Below, one piece after another: positions 1-6,535 of a stretch of 21,341 nucleotides of DNA. A program made the position numbers and the translations under genes. Below the pieces are notes generated by a model. The model was not told the DNA's origin, made no database searches, and saw nothing but the letters and a program-made list of their open reading frames with translations. The stretch comes from Oscillospiraceae bacterium (GTDB lineage Bacteria; Bacillota_A; Clostridia; Oscillospirales; Ruminococcaceae), in the NCBI GenBank assembly GCA_017829075.1, contig JAGAJA010000018.1:1-21341 (forward strand), given 5' to 3'. Numbering within the stretch: the stretch's first letter is position 1; every line of letters starts with the position of its first letter.

Positions 1-333
1 AATGAAATCCGATATCCGTGTAGTGGATTAGCGACAGGGTGCTCAAATGCACCAACTGATAAAATGTGGGGAACGCTGATTGTATTTGCTGGCGGTACAG
101 GCAGCTTTACGCAGATATATGTTGTTGCTACTCTGGAAGGGATCCCGTCGGATGTCTGGATCAGACAATATCCATTAGCCGACAACCAACTTGAGTGGAC
201 ACCGTGGCGTAATACAGCCGATGGTGGTAACGCAGCTCTGGTCGGAAACCATCCTTCTTCGGATTTCGTACTGAAGTCGGATTATGACGCGCTTGTGGCG
301 AGGGTCGCGGCGCTTGAGGGAGGTATATCATGA
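1..333 (+). CDS. Phage tail fibre / baseplate protein, C-terminal part (partial)
   Basis: The frame is open from base 1 to a TGA at 331-333, so the 5' end lies outside the window and 110 residues are visible. The fragment has the spacing of a pyocin-knob-like receptor-binding module: a Gly-rich start, Asn-Ala-Pro followed by WGTLIVF, then TQIYVVATLEG, WIRQY and WTPW. It ends in a short heptad stretch (DYDALVARVAALEGG), typical of trimeric tail fibres. An internal ATG at 64 has no convincing ribosome site and cuts into the domain, so it is probably not the start. The stop overlaps the amidase start by 4 bases (ATGA at 330-333), which indicates a late phage operon. The family assignment rests on pattern recognition. 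A role in host adsorption is inferred. Confidence 0.6.
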   Translation, partial: NEIRYPCSGLATGCSNAPTDKMWGTLIVFAGGTGSFTQIYVVATLEGIPSDVWIRQYPLADNQLEWTPWRNTADGGNAALVGNHPSSDFVLKSDYDALVARVAALEGGIS

Positions 334-1064
334 CAATTATTGATAAGATAATCACGAAAAATCCGTACAACCGTCCCGGAAAGGCGAGCAAGCCCGTGAG
401 GATATGCGTTCACTACACCGGGCAGGTGGGAACAAGCGCGGACAGAACGGCGCTTTTCTATGCGAATGTGGCGGCGGGAATGTTTCCGGACAAGCCTCTG
501 AACTGGACAAGCACGCAGTACATAGTGGGACTGAATGGAGAGGTAATCCGCATTGTGCAGGACAACGAGATAGCCTATGCCGCCGCAAACAAGAACTACG
601 GCACTATCCATATTGAGGTCTGCTACAAGCAGTCCAGCGGCGAGTTCGAGCAGGCGAGCAAGACCGCGCTGCGGGAGCTGGTTCAGTACCTCATGAAGAA
701 GTACGGAATTCCCGCCGACAAGGTGCTGCGGCACTACGACCTGACCGGGAAGTACTGCCCGTATTATTATGTTGACACGAACCGCTGGGCGGCGCTTCAC
801 GAATACATCACCGCACCGGAGAAGAAGCCCTCGACACTCTACCGTGTGCAGGTGGGGGCATTCTCAAGCAAGACTTACGCCGAGGCTTATATGGCAAAGG
901 TCAAGGCGGCGGGGTTCAATGCGTTCATAGTCGAGGCAAAGCCGGGAAAGCTTTATCGCGTGCAGGTAGGCGCGTTCACTATCAAGGCGAACGCCGAGGC
1001 TTACATGAAGAAAATCAAGGCAGAGGGATTTCCTGCGTTTATTGTGGAGGTACAGAATGGATAG
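330..1064 (+). CDS. Prophage endolysin: N-acetylmuramoyl-L-alanine amidase (Amidase_2) with two C-terminal SPOR repeats
   Basis: This 244-residue protein should cut the amide bond between N-acetylmuramic acid and L-alanine of peptidoglycan at the end of the phage cycle. Residues 1-150 match the zinc amidase (PGRP/Amidase_2) fold, with presumed zinc ligands His28 (in ICVHYTG), His135 (in VLRHYDLTG) and Cys143 (KYCP), plus a TIHIEV strand around residues 92-97. Residues 169-203 and 206-241 are two near-identical SPOR-like repeats, each starting LYRVQVGAF and ending AFIVE, which would bind glycan strands. A GGGAGG ribosome site precedes the ATG, and the start overlaps the stop of the fibre gene. 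There is no signal peptide, which fits holin-dependent release by the holin-like protein at 1633-1878. Confidence 0.88.
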   Translation: MTIIDKIITKNPYNRPGKASKPVRICVHYTGQVGTSADRTALFYANVAAGMFPDKPLNWTSTQYIVGLNGEVIRIVQDNEIAYAAANKNYGTIHIEVCYKQSSGEFEQASKTALRELVQYLMKKYGIPADKVLRHYDLTGKYCPYYYVDTNRWAALHEYITAPEKKPSTLYRVQVGAFSSKTYAEAYMAKVKAAGFNAFIVEAKPGKLYRVQVGAFTIKANAEAYMKKIKAEGFPAFIVEVQNG

Positions 1065-1401
1065 TGCTATCATAGTGGCGATCATCGGCGGGGCTGTCAC
1101 GGTCTTTAACGTGATATACTCCAACGCAATGGCGAATAAGGCTGAAAAGAAACGGCTTAAAGACATGGACGAAATGCGGCAGAATGACCGCATGAAGCAG
1201 CTCGAGAACGGCGTGCAGGCTCTTCTTCGCGCCGAGATCATTCGCTCGCACGAAAAGTACATGGACAAAGAGTACTGCCCGGTATACGCGCGGGAGGCGC
1301 TTACTAGGATATATGAGAGCTACCACGCGCTGGGCGGGAATGGAACTATGACAGAGCTGTACAAGCAGGTTATGGCTCTGCCGACGGATAAGGAGGATTA
1401 A
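1057..1401 (+). CDS. Small membrane-anchored coiled-coil protein of the phage lysis cassette
   Basis: The ATG at 1057 is chosen because GGAGG lies at 1046-1050 with 6-base spacing; the longer frame from 1042 would need a TTG inside that site. The 114-residue product has one N-terminal hydrophobic segment (about residues 3-23, rich in Ile/Val/Ala/Gly). A highly charged, probably coiled-coil helix follows (about 25-70, many Lys, Glu, Met and Arg), then a C-terminal region with [11 protein letters not shown]. The start overlaps the end of the amidase by 8 bases. I do not recognise a named family. Size, topology and position between endolysin and holin resemble XhlA-like or holin-accessory proteins, but this is contextual only. 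Confidence 0.6.
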   Translation: MDSAIIVAIIGGAVTVFNVIYSNAMANKAEKKRLKDMDEMRQNDRMKQLENGVQALLRAEIIRSHEKYMDKEYCPVYAREALTRIYESYHALGGNGTMTELYKQVMALPTDKED

Positions 1402-1402
1402 C

Positions 1403-1621
1403 ATGAATTTCGGACAGGCGATTGAAGCGCTGAAAAGCGGAAAGCGTGTAGCACGCTCAGGGTGGAACGGAAAGAATATGCACTTGGAACTCCAGCGCCC
1501 CGATGAACACAGCAAGATGACCTTGCCGTACATCTTTATGTACACGGCTCAGGGGGATAATGTCCCGTGGCTTGCAAGTCAGACAGACATGCTTGCCGAT
1601 GACTGGGTAATAGTGGAATAA
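1403..1621 (+). CDS. Tad2-like anti-Thoeris protein (DUF2829 family)
   Basis: This 72-residue protein matches the DUF2829 pattern along its length: an N-terminal [18 protein letters not shown], then GWNGKNM, a short LPYIFM strand, and the C-terminal hallmark [17 protein letters not shown]2829 proteins include phage Tad2, a small oligomeric sponge that sequesters the glycocyclic-ADP-ribose signal of Thoeris defence; older annotations call the family MW1434-like. AAGGAGG precedes the ATG, and the gap to the upstream stop is one base, so it is part of the lysis operon. It is slightly shorter than many members. Family membership is well supported by sequence; anti-Thoeris activity of this copy is inferred. 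Confidence 0.82.
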   Translation: MNFGQAIEALKSGKRVARSGWNGKNMHLELQRPDEHSKMTLPYIFMYTAQGDNVPWLASQTDMLADDWVIVE

Positions 1622-1632
1622 GGAGGAACACC

Positions 1633-1878
1633 ATGAAGATTGACTGGATAAGAAAGCTGACTTCCCGCAAGCTCTGGGTAGCACTGGCGGGATTTATCGC
1701 GGGACTGATAGTTGCATTCGGCGGTGACAGCGAGGTCGCGGAAACCGTCAGCGGCTGCATAATGTCCGGTGCAAGCGTTATTGCGTACATAATCGGCGAG
1801 GGGCTGGCGGACAGCTCTCACGCCTCGGACAGCCCGGACACCAGCGGACAGGTTCGGACTGAGGACGACAATACATAA
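1633..1878 (+). CDS. Holin-like small membrane protein
   Basis: The product has 81 residues. A short basic N-terminus (KIDWIRKLTSRKLW) precedes a hydrophobic segment at about residues 15-29 (VALAGFIAGLIVAFG). A brief polar turn (GDSEVAETVSG) follows, then a second hydrophobic stretch around 42-56 (IMSGASVIAYIIGEG), and a polar, acidic tail. Two short membrane helices, a charged tail and last place in the lysis operon are typical of small Gram-positive phage holins (phi LC3-like or similar). It has a TAAGGAGG ribosome site and is followed at once by a terminator. The exact holin family cannot be named from sequence alone. Confidence 0.68.
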   Translation: MKIDWIRKLTSRKLWVALAGFIAGLIVAFGGDSEVAETVSGCIMSGASVIAYIIGEGLADSSHASDSPDTSGQVRTEDDNT

Positions 1879-1883
1879 GATTT

Positions 1884-1923
1884 CCCCCGGAGTTGCATTA
1901 CGCGGCTTCGGGGGGTTATTTTT
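1884..1923 (+). terminator. Rho-independent terminator of the prophage late operon
   Basis: CCCCCG at 1884-1889 can pair with CGGGGG at 1909-1914, followed by TTATTTTT. It begins 6 bases after the holin stop. Confidence 0.75.
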
Positions 1924-1943
1924 ATTGAAGAAAACCGGGATTT

Positions 1944-1967
1944 TCGTGTTGCATATCGTGTTGCATA
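1944..1967 (+). repeat. Perfect 12-bp tandem direct repeat, two copies
   Basis: TCGTGTTGCATA occurs at 1944-1955 and again at 1956-1967 with no spacer. It lies in the non-coding gap between the last prophage gene and tRNA-Ala. Tandem short repeats next to a phage end can be arm-type sites for an integrase, but no integrase gene is visible, so this role is inferred. Confidence 0.6.
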
Positions 1968-2036
1968 GTTGATGAAAACAGGCTTTTTACATTTGAATTT
2001 TGCACATTTGTGATGCTTTGCTTCATCACGCAAAGT

Positions 2037-2088
2037 AGAGAAAAACCGCACTGTTAAGCCTTTTGCAGCAACAATGCGGTTTTGCTCT
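2037..2088 (-). terminator. Hairpin just past the tRNA-Ala 3' end, probable terminator
   Basis: AGAGAAAAACCGCA at 2037-2050 pairs with TGCGGTTTTGCTCT at 2075-2088, 13 of 14 positions. Read on the minus strand it follows the tRNA by about 11 bases, and its descending arm contains TTTTT. A smaller hairpin lies beside it (GTGATG 2010-2015 with CATCAC 2024-2029). Confidence 0.6.
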
Positions 2089-2099
2089 ATTTTACTGTC

Positions 2100-2175
2100 T
2101 GGTGGAGATGGGGGGATTCGAACCCCTGACCTCTTACATGCGAAGCAAGCGCTCTCCCAACTGAGCTACACCCCC
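2100..2175 (-). tRNA. tRNA-Ala, anticodon CGC
   Basis: The minus strand folds as a complete cloverleaf of 76 bases. The acceptor stem is GGGGGTG with CATCTCC, the D arm contains AGCTCAGTTGGGAGAGC, and the anticodon stem CTTGC/GTAAG closes the loop TTCGCAT. The T arm is AGGGGTTCGAATCCCCC and the discriminator is A. CCA is encoded (2100-2102 on the complement). The anticodon CGC reads the Ala codon GCG. The 3' end points toward the prophage, the usual arrangement when a phage uses a tRNA 3' end as attB. Confidence 0.95.
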
Positions 2176-2185
2176 ATATGCAAAT

Positions 2186-2214
2186 ATTATATCACTCTTA
2201 CCGAAAAAAAGCAA
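2186..2214 (-). promoter_or_regulatory. Sigma-A type promoter for tRNA-Ala
   Basis: On the minus strand TTGCTT (2209-2214), a 17-base spacer and a perfect TATAAT (2186-2191) lie 10 bases upstream of the mature tRNA 5' end. Confidence 0.75.
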
Positions 2215-2245
2215 GTAGGATTTCAAAAATTTTCAATGTTTTTTT

Positions 2246-2272
2246 AAAAAAATTCCCCGCAAAGCGGGGAAA
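2246..2272 (-). terminator. Rho-independent terminator of the zinc-ribbon membrane protein gene
   Basis: On the minus strand TTCCCCGC, loop TTT, GCGGGGAA (2253-2272) is followed by a run of T (complement of 2246-2252). It lies 5 bases after the stop codon. Confidence 0.85.
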
Positions 2273-2277
2273 CAAAA

Positions 2278-3066
2278 TCACTTTTTAAAAACAGATGAGC
2301 GGTTCCTGAAGTAAACGAAATTAACAACAAGCATAACAATGCTGGTCAGCATGTTGACTACCGTCCGTGCGTCAATCAGTTCGCCGATGGATATTCCGGT
2401 AATTCCAGAGAACACGGACAGATATATGACAGACATCACCAGATTTGCGAGGTACAGCCCCAGATAAGCCCACGGGCCGATCTGCCGAAGTCCGCTCAGC
2501 ATAAACCTTACAAGAACCGCAGCGGCGCACAGCAAGAGCGAGAAAATGCCCATTACCATGTCCAGCCCGAACAGTCCGCTGTAAAATTCATACACAAGCT
2601 CCGCATTGCCACCATAGCCTGCTCCGGTGAGGAAGCTTATCGCGTTGAACAGGCTGAAAACCGCAGAAGCAAAAAGCTGAACATACAGTATAAATTTCAG
2701 CCAGCCTATGCTGTATCTCCGCCCGTCATTTCCTATAATGTACCCGGCGCGCTTAATTTCCTCCCATGTGCTGCCGTTTTCCGAATACTGAAAATTCTGC
2801 GAACCCGCCGGGATATATCCGGAGCTTGGATTCTGCCAGCCGGTCTGGGTGCGGTTGAATTCCGGGATATATCCCATTCCCGGCTGCTGGGTAGGCTCTC
2901 TGTCATCTCTGGAAATAGGATCGGAATATCCGGGAGGCGGAGCGCTTTCCGCTTCCGAAGACGATGTCTTGTTCAGATCTACTCCGTGATTGCCGACAGG
3001 ATTTCCGCAGTATGTACAGAATGACGCGTAATCTCCGATCTCCGCGCCGCATTTTTTGCATATCAT
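2278..3066 (-). CDS. Zinc-ribbon membrane protein of unknown function
   Basis: The 262-residue product starts with a zinc ribbon: two CxxC knuckles at Cys3/Cys6 and Cys17/Cys20, in the common KKCGAE...FCTYCG form. A low-complexity, Pro/Ser/Gln/Tyr-rich linker covers about residues 25-105 and contains two GYIP motifs. Four hydrophobic segments follow in the C-terminal half (roughly 122-148, 165-187, 196-219 and 237-254). A consensus AAGGAGG ribosome site precedes the ATG. This architecture (cytosolic zinc ribbon, linker, membrane bundle) is frequent in Firmicutes, but the families are mostly uncharacterised and I do not assign a function. The gene is transcribed alone, divergently from the sigma factor gene, and has its own terminator. 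Confidence 0.75.
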   Translation of the reverse strand: MICKKCGAEIGDYASFCTYCGNPVGNHGVDLNKTSSSEAESAPPPGYSDPISRDDREPTQQPGMGYIPEFNRTQTGWQNPSSGYIPAGSQNFQYSENGSTWEEIKRAGYIIGNDGRRYSIGWLKFILYVQLFASAVFSLFNAISFLTGAGYGGNAELVYEFYSGLFGLDMVMGIFSLLLCAAAVLVRFMLSGLRQIGPWAYLGLYLANLVMSVIYLSVFSGITGISIGELIDARTVVNMLTSIVMLVVNFVYFRNRSSVFKK

Positions 3067-3104
3067 AGGTTATCCTCCTTGATCTCATCATAATTACCAG
3101 TTAT

Positions 3105-3133
3105 ATTTTAGCATATTTTCTCTTATTTGAAAA
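3105..3133 (-). promoter_or_regulatory. Possible promoter of the zinc-ribbon membrane protein gene
   Basis: On the minus strand TTTTCA (3128-3133), a 17-base spacer and TAAAAT (3105-3110) lie upstream of the AAGGAGG. The -35 box is weak, so confidence is modest. Confidence 0.4.
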
Positions 3134-3180
3134 GGGGGTAAATAAAATTTTTATTGTATTCGGTACTTCCTAGAATTCAC

Positions 3181-3210
3181 TTGCGATAACCCCTAAGAAC
3201 ATGATATAAT
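3181..3210 (+). promoter_or_regulatory. Promoter of the ECF sigma / anti-sigma operon
   Basis: TTGCGA at 3181-3186, an 18-base spacer and a perfect TATAAT at 3205-3210 precede the sigma gene by about 100 bases. It looks like a housekeeping promoter. No obvious ECF-type autoregulatory motif was seen. Confidence 0.55.
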
Positions 3211-3308
3211 TATAAAAGACTTGCAGCATTTTTCATTTTTCTGTGTATATGCGGGTGAAAGAAGCAAATTCTTTCAGCGATGCGCATCACAGCTTTTGGA
3301 GGAACGAC

Positions 3309-3857
3309 TTGACAGAGGAAAACATACTTGCCGCTGGAATAAAACACGGCGATATATCGGCACTGGAGAGGGCTGTCAGCAGCCTTTCGGGCTATGTACT
3401 GACAGTTGTCAGGAACTTCTCACGAGGATACCTATCTCCGCAGGACATTGAGGAAACAGTGCAGGATACGTTCGTTGCACTGTGGAACAGCAGATCCCGC
3501 CTTACCCCGGACATAGGGCTGAAGCCCTACATCTCGACGATCGCCCGGAATCTCGTGAAAAACCGTTTCCGCAGCCTGAAGCCCACTGAGGATATCTCAG
3601 AATTGGAGCTGCCGGCAGATTTTGACGTGGCGGAGCGTGCGGAGATGTCCGAACTTTTATCATGTATGAACGACGGGCTGAATACGCTGTCCGCCGAGGA
3701 CAAGGCTGTGTTCCTGCGGTTTTATTTCTACGGAGAAAAAACCGCTGTGATCTCTGAGATCATGGGTCTGACCGATTCCACTGTCCGGTCAAAGCTGACC
3801 AGAATTCGCCAGAAGCTGAAAAAATATCTGACAGAAAGGGGTTTTGAGAATGTTTGA
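3309..3857 (+). CDS. ECF-type RNA polymerase sigma factor (sigma-70 family)
   Basis: The TTG at 3309 is preferred because GGAGG at 3298-3302 sits 6 bases upstream. It gives a 182-residue protein, normal for ECF sigmas; an upstream ATG in the same frame at 3249 lacks a ribosome site. Region 2 is seen as LSPQDIEETVQDTFVALW followed by LKPYISTIARNLVKNRFR. Region 4 is LSAEDKAVFLRFYFYG, then a helix-turn-helix VISEIMGLTDSTVRSKLTRI and a basic tail. There is no extra C-terminal domain. The gene overlaps the next one by 8 bases, the usual coupling between an ECF sigma and its membrane regulator. The signal sensed and the target promoters cannot be read from the sequence. Confidence 0.9.
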   Translation: MTEENILAAGIKHGDISALERAVSSLSGYVLTVVRNFSRGYLSPQDIEETVQDTFVALWNSRSRLTPDIGLKPYISTIARNLVKNRFRSLKPTEDISELELPADFDVAERAEMSELLSCMNDGLNTLSAEDKAVFLRFYFYGEKTAVISEIMGLTDSTVRSKLTRIRQKLKKYLTERGFENV

Positions 3858-4500
3858 GGACTTTTTTGAAAATAACGCGCCTGTTGACGAGGAAAAACCG
3901 AACCCAGCCCGCACCGAACAGATCAAAGCCGCTGTCATGGAACGTATTTCACTTGATAACGCAGAAAATAACGCAGAAAGCGAGGAAAAGAAGATGAAGC
4001 ATAAATTTATGCGTCCCTTTTTTATTGCGGCGGCGGTTGCCGCTGTCGGCGCCGGCTCTCTTGTTTCCGCGAATGCGGCGAACAACGGCATTGTGGCTGA
4101 CACGATAACCAAAATCAGCAGCAACGCAGATCAGTCTGAAGCATGGAAAGAAGTGGACAAGAACGGAAGCGTGGTGTACTACACTCTGCCCGCCGACAAA
4201 GCAGACAGCCCCGACGTTGAAGCTGAAACGATCACGTCAGACGACTGGAGCGAGGTGTACTACACTCTGCCTGATGACAATACAGACAGCTCCGACCTTA
4301 AAGCTGAAACGATCACGTCAGATGACTGGAGCGAGGTGTACTACACTCTGCCCGATGACAAATCAGACAGCCCTGACCTTAAAACTGAAACGATCACGTC
4401 AAACGACTGGAGCGTGGTGTACTACACTGTTACCGATGACGATGCAGACATTTTATACGATTATATATTCACGCTTGAACAAAACGATACTTCCAAATAA
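3850..4500 (+). CDS. One-TM membrane protein with extracytoplasmic repeats, probable anti-sigma factor
   Basis: The ATG at 3850 follows AAAGGGG and overlaps the sigma stop, giving 216 residues. Residues 1-55 are cytoplasmic, charged and partly helical (RTEQIKAAVMERISL). One hydrophobic segment lies at about 55-76 (FFIAAAVAAVGAGSLVSANA). Everything after it is very acidic and built from four copies of a 27-residue repeat centred on VYYTLPDD, with WSEV before it and AETITSDD between copies. Position, coupling and topology fit an anti-sigma regulator that holds the sigma at the membrane and senses something outside. No classical zinc-binding anti-sigma motif (HxxxCxxC) is present, so the role is inferred. 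The region near residue 76 could alternatively be a cleaved signal sequence. Confidence 0.65.
   Translation: MFEDFFENNAPVDEEKPNPARTEQIKAAVMERISLDNAENNAESEEKKMKHKFMRPFFIAAAVAAVGAGSLVSANAANNGIVADTITKISSNADQSEAWKEVDKNGSVVYYTLPADKADSPDVEAETITSDDWSEVYYTLPDDNTDSSDLKAETITSDDWSEVYYTLPDDKSDSPDLKTETITSNDWSVVYYTVTDDDADILYDYIFTLEQNDTSK
4168..4449 (+). repeat. Four in-frame tandem repeats of 81 bp (27 residues)
   Basis: The phrase GCTGAAACGATCACGTCAGA recurs at 4222 and 4303, and a close variant follows at the same 81-base step (CTGAAACGATCACGTCA, 4385). The VYYT codons recur with the same period at residues 109, 136, 163 and 190. The middle copies are nearly identical in DNA, which suggests recent expansion by slippage or unequal crossing-over. 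The first and last copies are more diverged. Confidence 0.85.
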
Positions 4501-4517
4501 AGCGCAGACGCTGCCAC

Positions 4518-4550
4518 AAAAAATTATCCCGGAACACAACGCTCCGGGAT
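4518..4550 (-). terminator. Terminator of the thiamine operon, possibly shared with the convergent anti-sigma gene
   Basis: ATCCCGGA at 4526-4533 pairs with TCCGGGAT at 4543-4550. On the minus strand the hairpin is followed by AATTTTTT and sits 4 bases after the thiE stop. On the plus strand it is followed by ATGTTTATTT, so it may work in both directions. Confidence 0.8.
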
Positions 4551-4554
4551 ATGT

Positions 4555-5181
4555 TTATTTCAGCTTCTCCGCCGCTGCCCTCATTACCCTTGCGGCTTCT
4601 GTGATGTCAGGCTGTGAAATTACCGCCGAGATCACCGCCGCTCCGTCTATTCCAAGACCGTAAAGCTGCGTTATGTTCTGCGGATTTACGCCGCCGATAA
4701 CAACAAACGGTATCGTCACCGCCGCTCGAATTCCGCGTATCGTTTCCGCAGTAACCGGGCGGGTGTTGGTTTTGGTGGAGGTGGTGAATACCGCGCCCAC
4801 TCCGAGGTAATCCGCGCCGTCAGCCTGCGCCTTTGACGCTTCCTCCGGAGTTGCCGCAGATACGCCGATGATCTTGTCCGCGCCGAGGATTTTCCGGGCT
4901 TCTGCGCAGGGCAGGTCGGACTGTCCGAGATGTACTCCCGCCGCCCCTGCCGCAAGGCAGATATCCAGACGGTCATTGATTATCAGCGGGACACTGTATT
5001 TATCTGTGATACGCTTCACCCGCGCTGCGAGCTGAAACAGCTCCAGCGAGGAGGCGTTCTTCTCCCGAAGCTGAACCACAGAGCAGCCGCCGAGAATGCC
5101 TCTCTCAACGCTTTCCTCGATAGTCTTGCAGGACATAAGCCCGCTGTCTGTGCAAAGATACAGGGTGTAGTCAATATTCAT
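4555..5181 (-). CDS. thiE: Thiamine-phosphate synthase
   Basis: ThiE joins HMP pyrophosphate and thiazole phosphate to make thiamine phosphate and pyrophosphate in the cytosol. The 208-residue protein has the family hallmarks of this TIM-barrel enzyme in order: VQLREKNASS, NDRLDICLAAGAAGVHLGQSDLP, VSAATPEEASKAQADGADYLGVGAVF, TSTKTNT and VVIGGVNPQNI. Length is normal. The ATG at 5181 is chosen over a TTG one codon earlier; a GAAAGG-type site lies upstream. It overlaps the end of thiM by 11 bases and is the last gene of the operon, ending just before a terminator. Confidence 0.95.
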   Translation of the reverse strand: MNIDYTLYLCTDSGLMSCKTIEESVERGILGGCSVVQLREKNASSLELFQLAARVKRITDKYSVPLIINDRLDICLAAGAAGVHLGQSDLPCAEARKILGADKIIGVSAATPEEASKAQADGADYLGVGAVFTTSTKTNTRPVTAETIRGIRAAVTIPFVVIGGVNPQNITQLYGLGIDGAAVISAVISQPDITEAARVMRAAAEKLK

Positions 5182-5971
5182 CAATGATCAGCCTTTCCGC
5201 GAGAATTTCCGGGGTAATGCTCCCGGCGAGATCAAACAGCCCCATTCTGAAGCCGCCCAGCCCCTCGGAGCGTTCCTCCGCCAGCTCCCCGCATATATCC
5301 ATGAACGCAATACCCGCCGCAGTTCCGGTGAAGCTGTCGCTGACGGATATCATCGCCGCGCACAGCGCGGATGTCATGCACCCCGCGCCGGTTATCTGCC
5401 GGAGAAGCGGACTGCCGTTTTTTATGATAACAGTGCGGTTTCCGTCGGAGATAACGTCCTGCTCTCCGGTGACGGCGCATACGCAGGAAAGCCTTTTCGC
5501 TGCGGCTTTCGCGGCTTCCACCGGAGGAACACCCGTGTCGGAGGTGTCAACTCCCCGCTCCTCCGCTGAAAATCCTGCGAGATACGACAGCTCCGAAAGA
5601 TTGCCACGGACTGCCGAAAGCTTCACCCTGCCGGTTATTTCGGCGGCGGCAGTCCTGCGGAGCTTTGAACAGCCCGCGCCCACCGGGTCGAATACCACCG
5701 GGATATTCTTCTCCCCCGCCATTGCCCCGGAACGGAGCATGGATTCAATGCGGCTTTTCGAGGGAGTTCCGAGGTTCAGCACAAGCCCGGCGGCGAGGGC
5801 GGTTATTTCCGCGCTCTCTGCGGGGTCGTCCGCCATTATCGGCGAAGCTCCGGCGGCAAGCAACATATTCGCCGTATCTCCGGCGGTGACATAGTTAGTT
5901 ATGCAGTGAATTAGCGGCGCGGCGCTGCGAAGCCGGGTCAGCGCCTGCGCTATCTGCTGATCAAAAGTCAT
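5171..5971 (-). CDS. thiM: Hydroxyethylthiazole kinase
   Basis: ThiM phosphorylates 4-methyl-5-(2-hydroxyethyl)thiazole with ATP, the salvage route to the thiazole half of thiamine. The 266-residue protein carries HCITNYVTAGDTANMLLAAG near the N-terminus, the ADDPAE motif, VVFDPVGAG, and near the C-terminus QITGAGCMTSALCAA with the anion-hole GAGC of ribokinase-like kinases. Length is typical. The ATG follows AAAGGT, which overlaps the stop of thiW 9 bases upstream. Together with ThiW it indicates imported thiazole is used; no ThiG/ThiS/ThiF/ThiH is in the window. Confidence 0.95.
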   Translation of the reverse strand: MTFDQQIAQALTRLRSAAPLIHCITNYVTAGDTANMLLAAGASPIMADDPAESAEITALAAGLVLNLGTPSKSRIESMLRSGAMAGEKNIPVVFDPVGAGCSKLRRTAAAEITGRVKLSAVRGNLSELSYLAGFSAEERGVDTSDTGVPPVEAAKAAAKRLSCVCAVTGEQDVISDGNRTVIIKNGSPLLRQITGAGCMTSALCAAMISVSDSFTGTAAGIAFMDICGELAEERSEGLGGFRMGLFDLAGSITPEILAERLIIDEY

Positions 5972-5980
5972 AGTGTACCT

Positions 5981-6535
5981 TTACGATGAGGATTTGGCGG
6001 TTTTCTGGTTGATATCTCCGAGGAATATGTCGATAGCCTTTACTCTCTTGAGGGAAGTTACCAGAATTGCCGCAATTACAGTTCCCACAACGCTGGAAAC
6101 GAAGAACGGGAACACAAATCCGAACAGGGTCGCTGCGGTGTTGTTCATTATCAGGTAAGCAATCGGGAAGGACAGCATACCGCCGATAACGGAAGTACCA
6201 AACAGCTCTCCCACATAAGCCATAGGAAGCCGCAGAGCAAGGTTCTTTCCCTTGAATATCCAGTGGTACATAACTCCGGAGAGGAACGCGCCAACCATGC
6301 TGCCGGGGAACGCCATAAGCGAGCCAAGCCCGAAGATATTGCGGATAAGGCTTGCGCAGAACGCCATTCCCAGTGAATACCACGGGCCGAGATAAACGCC
6401 GCCGATAATGTTCACGAGGTGCTGCACAGGGCTGCACTTAGCCCCCAGAAACGGGAACGAGAACAGCGAGCCCACTACCGCCACAGCGACAAGGACTGCC
6501 GCCACCGCCAGCTTACGAATGTTTGTCTTTTTCAT
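5981..6535 (-). CDS. thiW: ECF transporter substrate-binding (S) component ThiW, thiazole uptake
   Basis: The 184-residue protein is largely hydrophobic with about five or six membrane segments. It has the ThiW pattern: a KKTNIRKLAVAAVL start, then FPFLGAKCSPVQHLVNIIGG, GPWYSLGMAFCASLIRNIFG, and GSLMAFPGSMVGAFLSGV. ThiW is the predicted thiazole-specific S component of energy-coupling-factor transporters; the shared EcfA/EcfT module must be encoded elsewhere. It sits directly before thiM, whose substrate it would import. The ATG follows AAAGAGG, but that ribosome site lies inside a perfect 7-bp hairpin (see the leader), suggesting translational control. Confidence 0.9.
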   Translation of the reverse strand: MKKTNIRKLAVAAVLVAVAVVGSLFSFPFLGAKCSPVQHLVNIIGGVYLGPWYSLGMAFCASLIRNIFGLGSLMAFPGSMVGAFLSGVMYHWIFKGKNLALRLPMAYVGELFGTSVIGGMLSFPIAYLIMNNTAATLFGFVFPFFVSSVVGTVIAAILVTSLKRVKAIDIFLGDINQKTAKSSS

